From: DATKRB01 sp036501425
GTDB taxonomy: Bacteria; Actinomycetota; Acidimicrobiia; Acidimicrobiales; RAAP-2
Length of the DNA stretch: 64,000 nucleotides
Direction of reading: 5' to 3'
NCBI GenBank assembly: GCA_036501425.1
Contig: DASYAI010000077.1
Location: 48,593-112,592, forward strand
Both the position numbers and the translations under genes were made by a program. This document shows, one piece after another, positions 25,136 to 37,341 of the stretch (positions are counted from its first letter, which is position 1; each line of letters opens with the position of its first letter). Under the pieces are notes generated by a model. That model was not told the DNA's origin, made no database searches, and saw nothing but the letters and a program-made list of their open reading frames with translations.

Positions 25136-25705
25136 GTGGCCGAACGCGAGCGCAGCCATACGAGGCCGCTCGGGGGTGTGTTCGTTCCCCATTCCCAGGT
25201 CCTGTCCGGATCGGACGTCCAGCGTGCGCTCACCCGGATGGCGCACGAGATCGTCGAGCGCAACGGCGGGCTCGACCAGGTCGTGCTGGTGGGGCTGCAG
25301 ACCGGCGGCGTGCCCCTTGCGCACCGGCTGAGCTCGTTGCTGGGCGGGCTCGAGCACACCGCCGTGCCGACCGGAACGCTCGACGTCGCCTTCTACCGGG
25401 ACGACATCGGGTTGCGACCGGTGCTGCCCGAAGCGGCAACCGACATCCCGTTGGACCTGACCGGGAAGCTCGTGATCCTGGTCGACGACGTCCTCTTCAC
25501 CGGTCGGACGGTGCGGGCCGCGCTCAACGCCCTGGGCGACTACGGGCGGGCCCGCAGCGTGCAGCTCGCCGTCATGGTCGACCGGGGCCACCGCGAGCTG
25601 CCGATCCGCCCCGACTTCGTGGGCAAGAACCTGCCCACCCGGCGAGAGGAGATGGTGGACGTCACCGAGGACGGGGTCAGCATCGGCAAGCTGGAGGACC
25701 GGTGA
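25136..25705 (+). CDS. pyrR: PyrR, pyrimidine operon regulator / uracil phosphoribosyltransferase
   Basis: PyrR binds UMP/UTP and a stem-loop in pyr mRNA to repress pyrimidine genes, and often retains uracil phosphoribosyltransferase activity. In the 189-aa protein the PRPP-binding loop is VILVDDVLFTGRTVRAAL. An early LVGLQTGGVPLAHRL segment and RADFVGKNLPT-like RPDFVGKNLPT near the end are diagnostic. GTG 25136 is chosen over an upstream GTG (25109) because AGGAGG lies 4 nt before it and the upstream start would fall inside the RNA hairpin. The stop overlaps pyrB in GTGA. Confidence 0.95.
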   Translation: MAERERSHTRPLGGVFVPHSQVLSGSDVQRALTRMAHEIVERNGGLDQVVLVGLQTGGVPLAHRLSSLLGGLEHTAVPTGTLDVAFYRDDIGLRPVLPEAATDIPLDLTGKLVILVDDVLFTGRTVRAALNALGDYGRARSVQLAVMVDRGHRELPIRPDFVGKNLPTRREEMVDVTEDGVSIGKLEDR

Positions 25706-26766
25706 CCCCTCCCGGACCGGCCACGGTGGCCCGGGTACGGCACCTGCTGTCCGTGGCCGACCTCGGCCGGGCCGGCATCGTGGAGACCCTGCGGGTCTCC
25801 GAGGCGTTCGCCGAGGTCGAGCGGCGACCGATCCCCAAGGTGCCCGCTCTGCGGGGCAAGGTCGTCGCCACCCTCTTCTTCGAGGAGTCGACCCGGACCC
25901 GCCTGTCGTTCGAGACGGCCGCCAAGCGCCTGTCGGCCGACGTCCTCTCCTTCGCCGCCGGATCGTCGTCGCTCAAGAAGGGGGAGTCGCTGCGCGACAC
26001 GGTCGAGACGATCGAGGCGATGGGCATCGACGCCATGGTCGTGCGGCACCCGTCGGCCGGCGCCGCCCACCAGGTGGCGCGTTGGGTCCGGCGCGCCGCG
26101 GTGGTCAACGCCGGCGACGGGTGGCACGAGCACCCGACCCAGGCGTTGGTGGACTGCCTGACCGTCCGCCAGGTGCTGGCCGAGCGGGCCGGGCAGGATC
26201 CGGCGGTCGCCGGAGTCGAGTGCTTCGAGGGGCTGCGCGTCCTCATCGTGGGCGACGTCCGCCACAGCCGCGTCGCCCGCTCCCAGGTGCTCGCCTACGT
26301 CGCCCTCGGGGCCCAGGTGACCCTGGCGGCGCCCGGCAGCCTGCTGCCCCCCTCGCTGGACGGCTGGCCGGTGGCCGTCACCGCCGACCTCGACTCGGCG
26401 ATCGGCGATGCCCAGGTGGTCTCCCTGCTGCGCCTGCAGAGCGAGCGGGGGAGCGGGATGTACGTCCCCTCCCTGCGCGAGTACACCGCGCACTGGGGGC
26501 TGACCTCCGCCCGGGCCCGCCGCCTCGCGGCCGACGCCATCGTCACCCATCCGGGCCCGATGGTGCGGGGGGTGGAGATCGCCTCGGAGGTGGTCGACTT
26601 GCCCAACCTGGTGGTCACCCGCCAGGTGACCAACGGCGTCGCGGTCCGCATGGCCGTGCTCTTCTCCCTCCTCGGGGCCGACGGCGCGTCCGCCCAGCTC
26701 GGCCCGGGGGCTCCGTCCGAGCAGCCGATGGCCCAGGTCCTCGATGGCCAGGTCCTCGATGGCTGA
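25702..26766 (+). CDS. pyrB: Aspartate carbamoyltransferase catalytic subunit
   Basis: Makes N-carbamoyl-aspartate from carbamoyl phosphate and aspartate. The 354-aa protein has the carbamoyl-phosphate motif EESTRTRLSFETAAKRL, then HPTQALVD and a C-terminal MRRGVE-type MVRGVEIASEV. No pyrI-type regulatory chain is present. The last ten residues (QVLDG twice) are encoded by the start of a 15-bp tandem repeat that runs on into pyrC, so the true ancestral C terminus was probably shorter. The GTG start overlaps pyrR. Confidence 0.96.
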   Translation: MTPPGPATVARVRHLLSVADLGRAGIVETLRVSEAFAEVERRPIPKVPALRGKVVATLFFEESTRTRLSFETAAKRLSADVLSFAAGSSSLKKGESLRDTVETIEAMGIDAMVVRHPSAGAAHQVARWVRRAAVVNAGDGWHEHPTQALVDCLTVRQVLAERAGQDPAVAGVECFEGLRVLIVGDVRHSRVARSQVLAYVALGAQVTLAAPGSLLPPSLDGWPVAVTADLDSAIGDAQVVSLLRLQSERGSGMYVPSLREYTAHWGLTSARARRLAADAIVTHPGPMVRGVEIASEVVDLPNLVVTRQVTNGVAVRMAVLFSLLGADGASAQLGPGAPSEQPMAQVLDGQVLDG

Positions 26767-26855
26767 GTCCTCGACGGCCGAGTCCTCGATGGCTGAGTCC
26801 TCGACGGCCGAGTCCTCGACGGCCGGGTCACTGACGGCCGGGTCACCGACGGCCG
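26736..26855. repeat. Eight tandem copies of a 15-bp unit across the pyrB/pyrC junction
   Basis: The consensus is RGTCCTCGAYGGCYG. Copies start at 26736, 26751, 26766, 26781, 26796, 26811, 26826 and 26841; the last two are diverged. Copies read in one frame as QVLDG at the pyrB end and in another as MAESS/TAESS at the pyrC start. ATG appears in the copies spelling GATGG, at 26744, 26759 and 26789. Confidence 0.95.
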
Positions 26856-28210
26856 GGCAGCCGGCCGGCGGCGGTCGGATCATCGTGCGGGGCGGAACGG
26901 TCGTGGACGCCGCCGGGGTGCGGGAGGCCGACGTCGTGGTGGCCGGCGGGTGGATCGAGGCGGTCGGGCCCGGGCTGGTGGCGCCGGCCGGGGCCACCGT
27001 GCTCGACGCCGGCGGTTGCCTGGTGGGGCCCGGGCTGGTGGACCTGCACACCCACCTGCGCCAGCCGGGCCGCGAGGAGGCGGAGACCATCGAGACCGGT
27101 GCCCGGGCGGCGGCCCTCGGGGGCTTCACCGCAGTGGTGGCCATGCCTAACACCGAGCCGGCGACCGACTGCGCTGCCGTGGTCCGCCAGGTCCTCGAGC
27201 TGGGTCGGGAGGCCATGGTCGAGGTGGCGGTGGCGGCGGCCATCACGGTCGGCCGGCGGGGCGAACGGTTGTCGCCGATGGCGGAGCTGGCTGCCCTCGG
27301 AGTGCACCTCTTCACCGACGACGGCGCCGGCGTGCAGGACGGGGCGCTGATGCGGCGGGCCCTCGACTACGCCCGGGGGCTCGGGGTCACCCTGGCCCAG
27401 CACTGCGAGGACGAGCGGCTCGCCGCCGGCGGCGCCATGCACGAGGGAGCGTGGTCCAGCCGCCTCGGGCTGCCGGGCATCCCTGCCGCGGCCGAGGAAG
27501 CGATGGTCGCCCGGGACCTCGCGCTGGTGGCACTGACCGGCGCCCGCCTGCACTTCCTGCACCTCTCGACCGCCGGCTCGATCGACCTGGTGCGGGCGGC
27601 CAAGGCCCAGGGCCTGCCGGTGAGCGCCGAGGCGGCGCCCCACCATTTCTTCCTGACCGATGCCGAGGTGGCCGGTTTCGACCCCGTGTACAAGGTGAAT
27701 CCGCCCCTGCGGACGGCGGGGGACGTGGCGGCGGTCCGGCGGGGGCTCGCCGACGGGACGGTGGACGCGGTGGCGACCGACCACGCGCCCCACCCGCCGG
27801 AGGCGAAGGACCTCCCGTTCGACCAGGCTCCGCCCGGGATGCTGGGGCTCCAGACCGCGCTGTCGGTCACGTACGGCGCCCTCTGCGCCCCCGGGGCCGG
27901 GCCGGCCGACGGACCTCGGCTCGGACCCCAGGAACTCTTCGCGCTGCTCAGCTGGCGCCCGGCCGTCATCGCCGGCCTGGACGCGCCATCGGGTCCCGAC
28001 GGCCACAGCGCCCAGGGGGGACCGCTGGTCCCGGGGGCCCCGGCCAACCTCTGCGTGTTCGACCCGACCGCCACCTACGTGTTCGACCCGGGCTCGTTGG
28101 CCAGCCGGAGCCGCAACACACCCTTCGCCGGTCGGGAGTTGCGGGGTCGGGTCCGCCACACCGTCTCGCGCGGCAAGCCGGTGGTCATCGACGGGCTGCC
28201 TCAGCGATGA
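26759..28210 (+). CDS. pyrC: Dihydroorotase
   Basis: A zinc amidohydrolase that cyclises carbamoyl-aspartate to dihydroorotate. Metal-site motifs are DLHTHLRQPGREE near base 27040 and ATDHAPHPPEAKDL near base 27775; VAMPNTEPATD is typical of the long pyrC type. The conserved region begins at about base 26875 (GGRIIVRGGTVVDAAG). The start is uncertain because three in-frame ATGs lie in the tandem repeat. ATG 26759 is chosen because it forms ATGGCTGA with the pyrB stop, giving 483 aa; 26744 and 26789 are alternatives. The N terminus is thus a repetitive Ser/Thr/Glu tail absent from the family. Confidence 0.93.
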   Translation: MAESSTAESSMAESSTAESSTAGSLTAGSPTAGQPAGGGRIIVRGGTVVDAAGVREADVVVAGGWIEAVGPGLVAPAGATVLDAGGCLVGPGLVDLHTHLRQPGREEAETIETGARAAALGGFTAVVAMPNTEPATDCAAVVRQVLELGREAMVEVAVAAAITVGRRGERLSPMAELAALGVHLFTDDGAGVQDGALMRRALDYARGLGVTLAQHCEDERLAAGGAMHEGAWSSRLGLPGIPAAAEEAMVARDLALVALTGARLHFLHLSTAGSIDLVRAAKAQGLPVSAEAAPHHFFLTDAEVAGFDPVYKVNPPLRTAGDVAAVRRGLADGTVDAVATDHAPHPPEAKDLPFDQAPPGMLGLQTALSVTYGALCAPGAGPADGPRLGPQELFALLSWRPAVIAGLDAPSGPDGHSAQGGPLVPGAPANLCVFDPTATYVFDPGSLASRSRNTPFAGRELRGRVRHTVSRGKPVVIDGLPQR

Positions 28211-29328
28211 CCCGATCGCCGCTCGACCCACCTCCGACGCGCCAGCCGGGCCTGCTGGTGCTCGCCGACGGGGAGGTCTTCGAAGGGGAGTGCGCCGGCG
28301 CGGCGGCGCCCGGCGGGGTCGCTACCGGCGAGCTGGTCTTCAACACCACGATGAGCGGCTATCAGGAGGTCCTCACCGATCCTTCCTACGCCGGTCAGGT
28401 GATCGCCTTCACCTACCCCCACATCGGCAGCTACGGCACCAACCCGATCGACGACGAGTCTTCCCGGGCGTGGTGCCGCGGCGTGGTCGTGCGGGACCTG
28501 GTCGAGACGCCCAGCAACTGGCGGTCGACCGAGCCGCTCGAGCCGTGGCTGGTGCGCCAGGGCGTGCCGGCCCTGACCGGGGTGGACACCCGGCGGCTGA
28601 CCCGTCACCTGCGCGACGCCGGCGCCCTGCCCTGTGCCTTCGGCACCGCGGGCGAGGAGGCGCTCTGGTCGGCCGCCCGGCGCGAGCCGGGGACCGACGG
28701 CCAGGACCTGGTGTCGGGCGTCACGACCGCCCAGCCCTATCGCCGGGGCGACGGGGCCCTGCGCATCGTCGCGTACGACTTCGGGGTGAAGGAGGCCATG
28801 CTCCGCGACCTCGCCGGCATGGGCACGGTGATCGTCGTCCCCGCGTCGACCCCGGCGCACGACGCGCTGGCGCTCGACCCCGACGGCGTGTTCCTCTCCA
28901 ACGGTCCCGGAGACCCCGCGGCGCTGGAGGGCCCCGTCGCCGCGGTGGCCGAGCTGGTCGGCCGGGTGCCCATCTTCGGGATCTGCCTCGGTCACCAGGT
29001 GCTCGCCACCGCCCTGGGCGCGACCACCTACAAGCTCCCGTTCGGCCATCACGGCGCCAACCACCCGGTGGCCCACCTGGACACCGGACGGGTGGAGGTG
29101 ACCAGCCAGAACCACAACTACGCCGTGGCCCTGGGAGCCGCCGGGGGCGTGGAGGTCACCCACCGCAACCTCAACGACGGGGTCGTCGAGGGGCTCCGGG
29201 TGGCCACGGCGGCCGCCAGCTCGGTCCAGTACCACCCCGAGGCGGCTCCCGGACCCCACGACGCCCGGTACCTGTTCGGGCACTTCCGGCGGGCGATGCA
29301 AGCCGGCGTGGGCTCGGCGAGCCACTGA
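28207..29328 (+). CDS. carA: Carbamoyl-phosphate synthase small subunit
   Basis: Glutaminase subunit supplying ammonia to CarB. The N-terminal domain has FNTTMSGYQEVLTDPSYAGQ. The class I amidotransferase domain has nucleophile Cys260 in GICLGHQ, with His343 and Glu345 in YHPEAAPGPHD completing the triad. At 373 aa it is normal in size. The ATG at 28207 overlaps the pyrC stop in ATGA; the stop is followed after one base by the carB start. Feeding both pyrimidine and arginine synthesis, it is the only carA seen in the window. Confidence 0.97.
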   Translation: MTRSPLDPPPTRQPGLLVLADGEVFEGECAGAAAPGGVATGELVFNTTMSGYQEVLTDPSYAGQVIAFTYPHIGSYGTNPIDDESSRAWCRGVVVRDLVETPSNWRSTEPLEPWLVRQGVPALTGVDTRRLTRHLRDAGALPCAFGTAGEEALWSAARREPGTDGQDLVSGVTTAQPYRRGDGALRIVAYDFGVKEAMLRDLAGMGTVIVVPASTPAHDALALDPDGVFLSNGPGDPAALEGPVAAVAELVGRVPIFGICLGHQVLATALGATTYKLPFGHHGANHPVAHLDTGRVEVTSQNHNYAVALGAAGGVEVTHRNLNDGVVEGLRVATAAASSVQYHPEAAPGPHDARYLFGHFRRAMQAGVGSASH

Positions 29329-29329
29329 C

Positions 29330-32742
<3,413 letters not shown>

Positions 32743-32746
<4 letters not shown>

Positions 32747-33771
32747 TCGCTCCCGGTGCGGTGCCGCTCGGTCGCCGGGGCCGCGCCCGGCGCCGGGGCC
32801 GCCCGGTGATCGGCGGACCGCTCCGAGCGGGAGATCGGGCCGCGTCGATCGACCTGTCCACCGCGGTGGGCGAGGTGGCGCTGGACAACCCGGTGATGAC
32901 CGCCTCGGGCACCTCGGGGCACGGGACCGAGCTCGGGGCCTACGGGGACCTGGCGTCGTTGGGGGCGGTCGTGGTCAAGTCGATCTCGGTGGAGCCCTGG
33001 GCCGGCAACCCCCCGCCCCGGGTGCACGAGGTCGAGGGGGGCATGCTGAACAGTGTGGGCCTGCAGGGACCCGGTCTGGCCGCCTGGCTGGAGCAGGACC
33101 TGCCGGCCCTCAGCGCGGCGGGTGCCACGGTGGTGCTGAGCCTCTGGGGTCGCAGCGTGGCCGACTTCGCCCGGGCTGCCGATCGCCTGGGTGCATTGGC
33201 GCCCGGGGATCGCCGAGCCGTGGTCGCGCTCGAGCTGAACGTGAGCTGCCCGAACGTGGAGGACCGCTCGCGGATGTTCGCCCACTCGCCCACCGCCACC
33301 GCCGAGGTGGTCCACGCCGCGGCGGGCGACCTGCCCCGATGGGTCAAGCTCAGCCCCAACGTGAGCGACGTGCGCGAGGTCGCGGCCGCCGCGTTGGAGG
33401 CGGGAGCGGAGGCCCTCACGCTGGTCAACACCCTGTTGGGGCTGGCCATCGACGTGGAGCGGGGTCGGCCGGTGCTGGGCGGGGTGGGGGGAGGCCTTTC
33501 GGGTCCGGCGCTGCACCCGGTCGCCGTGCGGGCGGTCTGGGAGTGCCGTGAGGCCTTTCCGGCGGTCCCCATCGTCGGGGTGGGTGGCGTGTCGAGGGGG
33601 CGCGACGCCATCGAGCTGCTGGTGGCGGGGGCCGACGCGGTGCAGGTCGGCACGGCGTCGTTCCGGGACCCCAGAGCCCCCTGGAAGATCCTGGCCGGCG
33701 TGGAGCGTTGGTGCCGGGCCCACGGCGTCGCCTCGGTACGCCAGCTGGTGGGGTCGGCGCATGGTCGCTGA
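32743..33771 (+). CDS. pyrD: Dihydroorotate dehydrogenase, class 1
   Basis: Oxidises dihydroorotate to orotate. It is a cytosolic class 1 enzyme: the catalytic base is the Cys in NVSCPNVED, and FMN-site motifs are ASGTSGHG, GGVSRGRDAIELLVAGADAV and QVGTASF. Class 1B enzymes pair with the PyrK electron-transfer subunit, but no pyrK is found next to it. The GTG at 32743 overlaps carB in GTGA and gives 342 aa with a basic low-complexity first 20 residues. GTG 32806 would give a more usual 321 aa. Confidence 0.93.
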
Positions 33772-34636
33772 CGCCGAGGTCCCCGGCGCGTCGTTCGGGG
33801 AGCGGGTCGTCGAGGCGGTGGCGGCGACCGGCCCGCTCTGTGTGGGCGTGGACCCCTCGCGGGCCCTGCTCGAGGGGTGGGGGCTCGGCGACGACGCGCC
33901 CGGCCTGCGTGAGTTCGCCCAGCGATGCCTCGACGCCCTGGCGGGGGTGGTGCCGGTGATCAAGCCCCAGGTGGCCTTCTTCGAGCGGCACGGGGCGGCC
34001 GGACTGCAGGTCCTGGCCGAGCTGATGGCCGGGGCCCGCGAGCGGCGGCTGCTCGTGATCGCCGACGCCAAGCGCGCCGACATCGGGAGCACCTCGGCCG
34101 CCTACGCGGAGGCCTGGCTGTCGGCTCGCAGCGACCTGGCCGCCGATGCCGTCACCGCGGTGCCCTACCTCGGGTTGGGAGCCCTGGCACCGATGGCCGA
34201 GCTGGCGGTGGCCAACCGTCGAGGCTTGGTGGTGGTGGTCCGGAGCAGCAATCCCGAGGGGCGCCCCATCCAAGAGGCGGTGACCTCGCTCGGCGAGTCG
34301 GTGGAGGACCTCCTGCTCGGTCAGGTGGCGGCCGCCAACGCCGCCGAGGGGCGGTCGGTGGGGTCGATCGGGGTGGTGGTGGGCGCGACCCTCGAGCCGT
34401 CGCGGTTCGACCTGGGCACCCTCGGCGGGGTGGTGCTGGCCCCCGGCGTCGGCGCGCAGGGGGCGGGGGCGAGCGACGTCGCCCGCCTCTTCGGGCGGTG
34501 CGCCCCAGGCACGGTGCTCCCCAGCGTGTCGCGATCGGTCCTGGTCAACGGGCCCGACGTCGGGCGCCTGCGAGCGGCCGCCCGGACCACCCTCGACGAG
34601 CTCGCCCAGGTGATTGTCCGACCCGGTGGTCGGTGA
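33761..34636 (+). CDS. pyrF: Orotidine 5'-phosphate decarboxylase, type 2
   Basis: Decarboxylates OMP to UMP, the last step of the pathway. The 291-aa length and motif ADAKRADIGSTSAAYA (Asp102, Lys104) mark the mycobacterial-type enzyme rather than the short form. LCVGVDPS near the N terminus and LAPGVGAQGA near the C terminus are further family motifs. The ATG at 33761 overlaps the pyrD end by 11 nt. pyrF ends the operon; pyrE (orotate phosphoribosyltransferase) is not in this window. Confidence 0.95.
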   Translation: MVADAEVPGASFGERVVEAVAATGPLCVGVDPSRALLEGWGLGDDAPGLREFAQRCLDALAGVVPVIKPQVAFFERHGAAGLQVLAELMAGARERRLLVIADAKRADIGSTSAAYAEAWLSARSDLAADAVTAVPYLGLGALAPMAELAVANRRGLVVVVRSSNPEGRPIQEAVTSLGESVEDLLLGQVAAANAAEGRSVGSIGVVVGATLEPSRFDLGTLGGVVLAPGVGAQGAGASDVARLFGRCAPGTVLPSVSRSVLVNGPDVGRLRAAARTTLDELAQVIVRPGGR

Positions 34637-34641
34637 GGCGC

Positions 34642-34647
34642 TATCGT
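34642..34647 (+). promoter_or_regulatory. -10 hexamer TATCGT for mihF
   Basis: TATCGT lies 7 nt before the ATG at 34655, in the 18-bp gap after pyrF. Confidence 0.5.
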
Positions 34648-34654
34648 CGCGCCC

Positions 34655-34972
34655 ATGCCGCAACCGCCTGCACTCACCACCGAGCAGCGCCAGGCTGCAC
34701 TCGAGAAGGCCGCCAAGGTCCGTCGCGAGCGCGCCGAGGTCAAGGAGAAGCTGAAGCTCGGGTCGCTCTCCCTCGATGAGCTGCTGTCCAAGGCCGACGG
34801 CGACGAGACCGTCGGCAAGATGAAGGTGGTGTCGGTGCTCGAGTCGCTTCCCGGCCTGGGCAAGGTCAAGGCGCGGCGGCTGATGGAGACGGTCGGGATC
34901 AGTGAGAGCCGTCGCCTGCAGGGCCTAGGGGCCAAGCAACGGGCCGAGCTGCTCAAAGAGACTGCCCGCTGA
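34655..34972 (+). CDS. mihF: Actinobacterial integration host factor (mIHF)
   Basis: A 105-aa nucleoid-associated DNA-binding protein unrelated to the proteobacterial IHF. The diagnostic C-terminal part is VVSVLESLPGLGKVKARRL followed by METVGISESRRLQGLG, a helix-turn-helix-like S13-type fold; the N terminus is a charged helix. It bends DNA and is essential in mycobacteria. It lies between pyrF and gmk, its usual actinobacterial position. A leaderless transcript is likely. Confidence 0.95.
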   Translation: MPQPPALTTEQRQAALEKAAKVRRERAEVKEKLKLGSLSLDELLSKADGDETVGKMKVVSVLESLPGLGKVKARRLMETVGISESRRLQGLGAKQRAELLKETAR

Positions 34973-35000
34973 CCCAGCCCCGGGGGAGCCGCTCGTCTTC

Positions 35001-35573
35001 GTGCTCGTCGGTCCCGGCGGAGCCGGAAAGGGGACGGTCGCCGAGCGACTGAGCTCGGTGGTGCCGCGGCTCTGGTTGAGCCGGTCGTGGACCACCCGGG
35101 ACCGGCGACCCGGGGAGGATCCGAAGGCGTACGTCTTCGTGGATCGCCCGACGTTCGAGCGCCGCGCCCGAGAGGGCGGGTTCTGGGAATGGGCGGAGTT
35201 CCTCGGGAACCTCTACGGAACGCCTGTTCCACGCCCGCCCGAGGGTCACGACGTCCTCCTCGAGATCGACGTCCAAGGGGCGCGTCAGGTGCTCGAGCGC
35301 CGGCCGGACGCCACCGTCGTGCTGTTGGTCGCCCCTTCGGCGGCCGCCCAGCGGGCCCGCCTCGAGGCGCGGGGCGACGACCCCGAGCACGTGCGTCGCC
35401 GGCTCGAGCGGGCTGAGGAGGAGATCCGGGTGGGGCGGCTGCTCTCGCAGGGGGCCGAAGTGGTCAACACGGACGTGCAGGGGGCCGTCGACCGGGTGGC
35501 CGGTATAGTCGAGGCCACACGCGCTGCTCGGCGCGCGCCCGTGACGAGCGGCGACGACCCGGAGGACACCTAG
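35001..35573 (+). CDS. gmk: Guanylate kinase
   Basis: Phosphorylates GMP to GDP with ATP. The P-loop is GPGGAGKGT and the GMP-binding segment is SRSWTTRDRRPGE with a YVFVDRPTFERR continuation; LLEIDVQGARQV is the third family motif. The GTG at 35001 is the only standard start after an in-frame stop at 34926, giving 190 aa and starting only two residues before the P-loop strand. A GGGGGAG stretch 12 nt upstream may serve as ribosome-binding site. The rpoZ ATG follows the stop directly. Confidence 0.94.
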   Translation: MLVGPGGAGKGTVAERLSSVVPRLWLSRSWTTRDRRPGEDPKAYVFVDRPTFERRAREGGFWEWAEFLGNLYGTPVPRPPEGHDVLLEIDVQGARQVLERRPDATVVLLVAPSAAAQRARLEARGDDPEHVRRRLERAEEEIRVGRLLSQGAEVVNTDVQGAVDRVAGIVEATRAARRAPVTSGDDPEDT

Positions 35574-35948
35574 ATGGCCACTGGCCGCAACACCCTGATG
35601 GACCCGCCGATCGAGGACCTCCTCGACAAGGTCGACTCCAAGTTCACCCTGGTGGCGTTGGGCTCGGCCCGGGCCCGGCAGGTCAACGCCTACTACAACA
35701 GCCTGGGCGAGGGCCTGGGCCGGGTGGTCCCGCCGCAGGTCACCTCGGTGTCGGGCAAGCCCCTCTCCATCGCGTTCGAGGAGGTGGCAGCGGGCAAGGC
35801 GACGTACTCGCGGCCCGACCCCGAGGAGGAGCCGCTCGCCGAGGACGCCGCCCCAGGCGTCGAGGGCGACGGACCTACGGGCCTCAGCGCGCTGGCCACT
35901 CCCGAGGGGGACGAGGTCGCGGCCGACGACGGGCCGACGGCCGGCTAG
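35574..35948 (+). CDS. rpoZ: DNA-directed RNA polymerase subunit omega
   Basis: Small assembly subunit that holds beta-prime. The conserved core is MDPPIEDLLDKVDSKFTLV and LGSARARQVNAYYNSLGEG. At 124 aa it is longer than the usual 90-110 because of an acidic, low-complexity C-terminal tail from about residue 82. It starts immediately after the gmk stop. The gmk-rpoZ-coaBC order is standard in Actinobacteria. Confidence 0.95.
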   Translation: MATGRNTLMDPPIEDLLDKVDSKFTLVALGSARARQVNAYYNSLGEGLGRVVPPQVTSVSGKPLSIAFEEVAAGKATYSRPDPEEEPLAEDAAPGVEGDGPTGLSALATPEGDEVAADDGPTAG

Positions 35949-35977
35949 CCGGCAGTCCCACGGTCGACGGGGCGGCA

Positions 35978-37288
35978 GTGGCGAGCACCGTTCCCGGCGG
36001 CGCCCCGGCGACGCCGTGCGTGGTGCTCGGCGTCGGTGGCGGCATCGCCGCCTACAAGGCCATCGAGGTGTGCCGTCGGCTGGTCGACGCCGGTGTCCAC
36101 GTGGTGCCGGTCCTCACGCCGGCCGCCACCCGATTCGTCGGCGAGGTCACCTTTTCGGCATTGGCGTCCGAGCCGGTGCAGCGCTCGCTGTGGGACGAGG
36201 ACTCGCCGATCCCCCACACCGCATTGGGCCAGCGGGCGGACCTGGTCCTCGTGGTCCCCGCCACCGCCCACCTGCTGGCCCGGTACGCGGCCGGCCTGGC
36301 CGACGACCTGCTCGGCGCCACCCTGCTCGCCACCCGGGCTCCGGTGCTGGTCTGCCCGGCCATGCACACCGAGATGTGGGAGCACCCCTCGGTCCAGGAC
36401 AACCTCGCCCTCCTGCGCCGTCGGGGCGTGCAGGTGGTGGAGCCCGAGGAGGGCCGTCTGGCCGGGGGCGACCGGGGAGCCGGGCGCCTGGCTGCGCCGG
36501 GCGAGATCGTCCAGCGCGCCCTGGCGCTGCTGGCGGCGCGGACGGCCCGGGCCGACCTGCAGGATCGCCGGTTCCTGGTGAGCGCCGGGGGAACCCGCGA
36601 GCCGCTCGACCCGGTGCGGTTCCTCACCAACCGGTCGTCGGGTAAGCAGGGCCACGCCGTCGCCGAGGTCGCCGCCCGCCGGGGCGGGTCGGTGGTCCTG
36701 GTCACCGCCTCGTCGCTGGCCGTCCCTCCGGGCATCGAGGTGCAGCGGGTGGAGACGGCGGCCGAGATGCATCAGGCGATGCTCGACCGTGCCCCGGCCG
36801 CCGACGTCATCGTGATGGCGGCGGCGGTGGCCGACTTCCGTCCCAAGGTCAGGGCGACCCACAAGCTGTCCAAGCAGGAGGGCGTTCCCGAGCTGGTGCT
36901 CGAGCCGACGCCCGACATCCTGGCCGAGCTCGCGGCCCGGCGCCGACCGGGCCAGGTGCTGGTCGGCTTCGCCGCCGAGACCCGCGACCCGGTTGAGCGG
37001 GGCCGGCACAAGCTGGTCCGCAAAGGGGTGGACCTCCTGGTCGTCAACGACGTGTCGGCACCCGGGGCAGGCTTCGACCACGACACCAACGTGGTGACCA
37101 TCCTGGGGGCGGAGGGCGGCGAGGAGCACCTGCCGCTCCAGTCGAAGCAGGCGGTGGCCGACGAGCTGCTGGACCGGGTGACCGAGCGCCTCGGGCAGTC
37201 GGGCGAGCCGGTGGGGCGGGTGGGGGACCGCTTCGGCCACGAGGTCCCGCGCCTCGGTCGGGAAGGCCCAGCGCCTCGATTAGGGTAA
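35978..37288 (+). CDS. coaBC: Bifunctional phosphopantothenoylcysteine decarboxylase/synthetase
   Basis: Makes 4'-phosphopantetheine for coenzyme A. The N-terminal CoaC half (about residues 10-185) is an FMN decarboxylase with GVGGGIAAYKA, HTALGQRADLVLVVPAT and the PAMHTEMW substrate clamp. The C-terminal CoaB half (from about residue 195) has SAGGTREPLDPVRFLTNRSS, MAAAVADFRP and a KLSKQ motif. The GTG at 35978 gives 436 aa. The last 40 residues are a poorly conserved tail. It is preceded by a 29-bp gap after rpoZ. Confidence 0.95.
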   Translation: MASTVPGGAPATPCVVLGVGGGIAAYKAIEVCRRLVDAGVHVVPVLTPAATRFVGEVTFSALASEPVQRSLWDEDSPIPHTALGQRADLVLVVPATAHLLARYAAGLADDLLGATLLATRAPVLVCPAMHTEMWEHPSVQDNLALLRRRGVQVVEPEEGRLAGGDRGAGRLAAPGEIVQRALALLAARTARADLQDRRFLVSAGGTREPLDPVRFLTNRSSGKQGHAVAEVAARRGGSVVLVTASSLAVPPGIEVQRVETAAEMHQAMLDRAPAADVIVMAAAVADFRPKVRATHKLSKQEGVPELVLEPTPDILAELAARRRPGQVLVGFAAETRDPVERGRHKLVRKGVDLLVVNDVSAPGAGFDHDTNVVTILGAEGGEEHLPLQSKQAVADELLDRVTERLGQSGEPVGRVGDRFGHEVPRLGREGPAPRLG

Positions 37289-37341
37289 ACGACCGGCTCG
37301 AGGGTGGGTCGGCACAATACGTCCGTCAGGAGTCACGACAC

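Noticed and set aside
26736..26855. Possible CRISPR array
   Set aside because: Units are 15 bp, directly adjacent, without spacers, and lie in coding sequence.
37289..37341. SAM riboswitch before metK
   Set aside because: Only 53 nt are available and no recognisable aptamer core is present.
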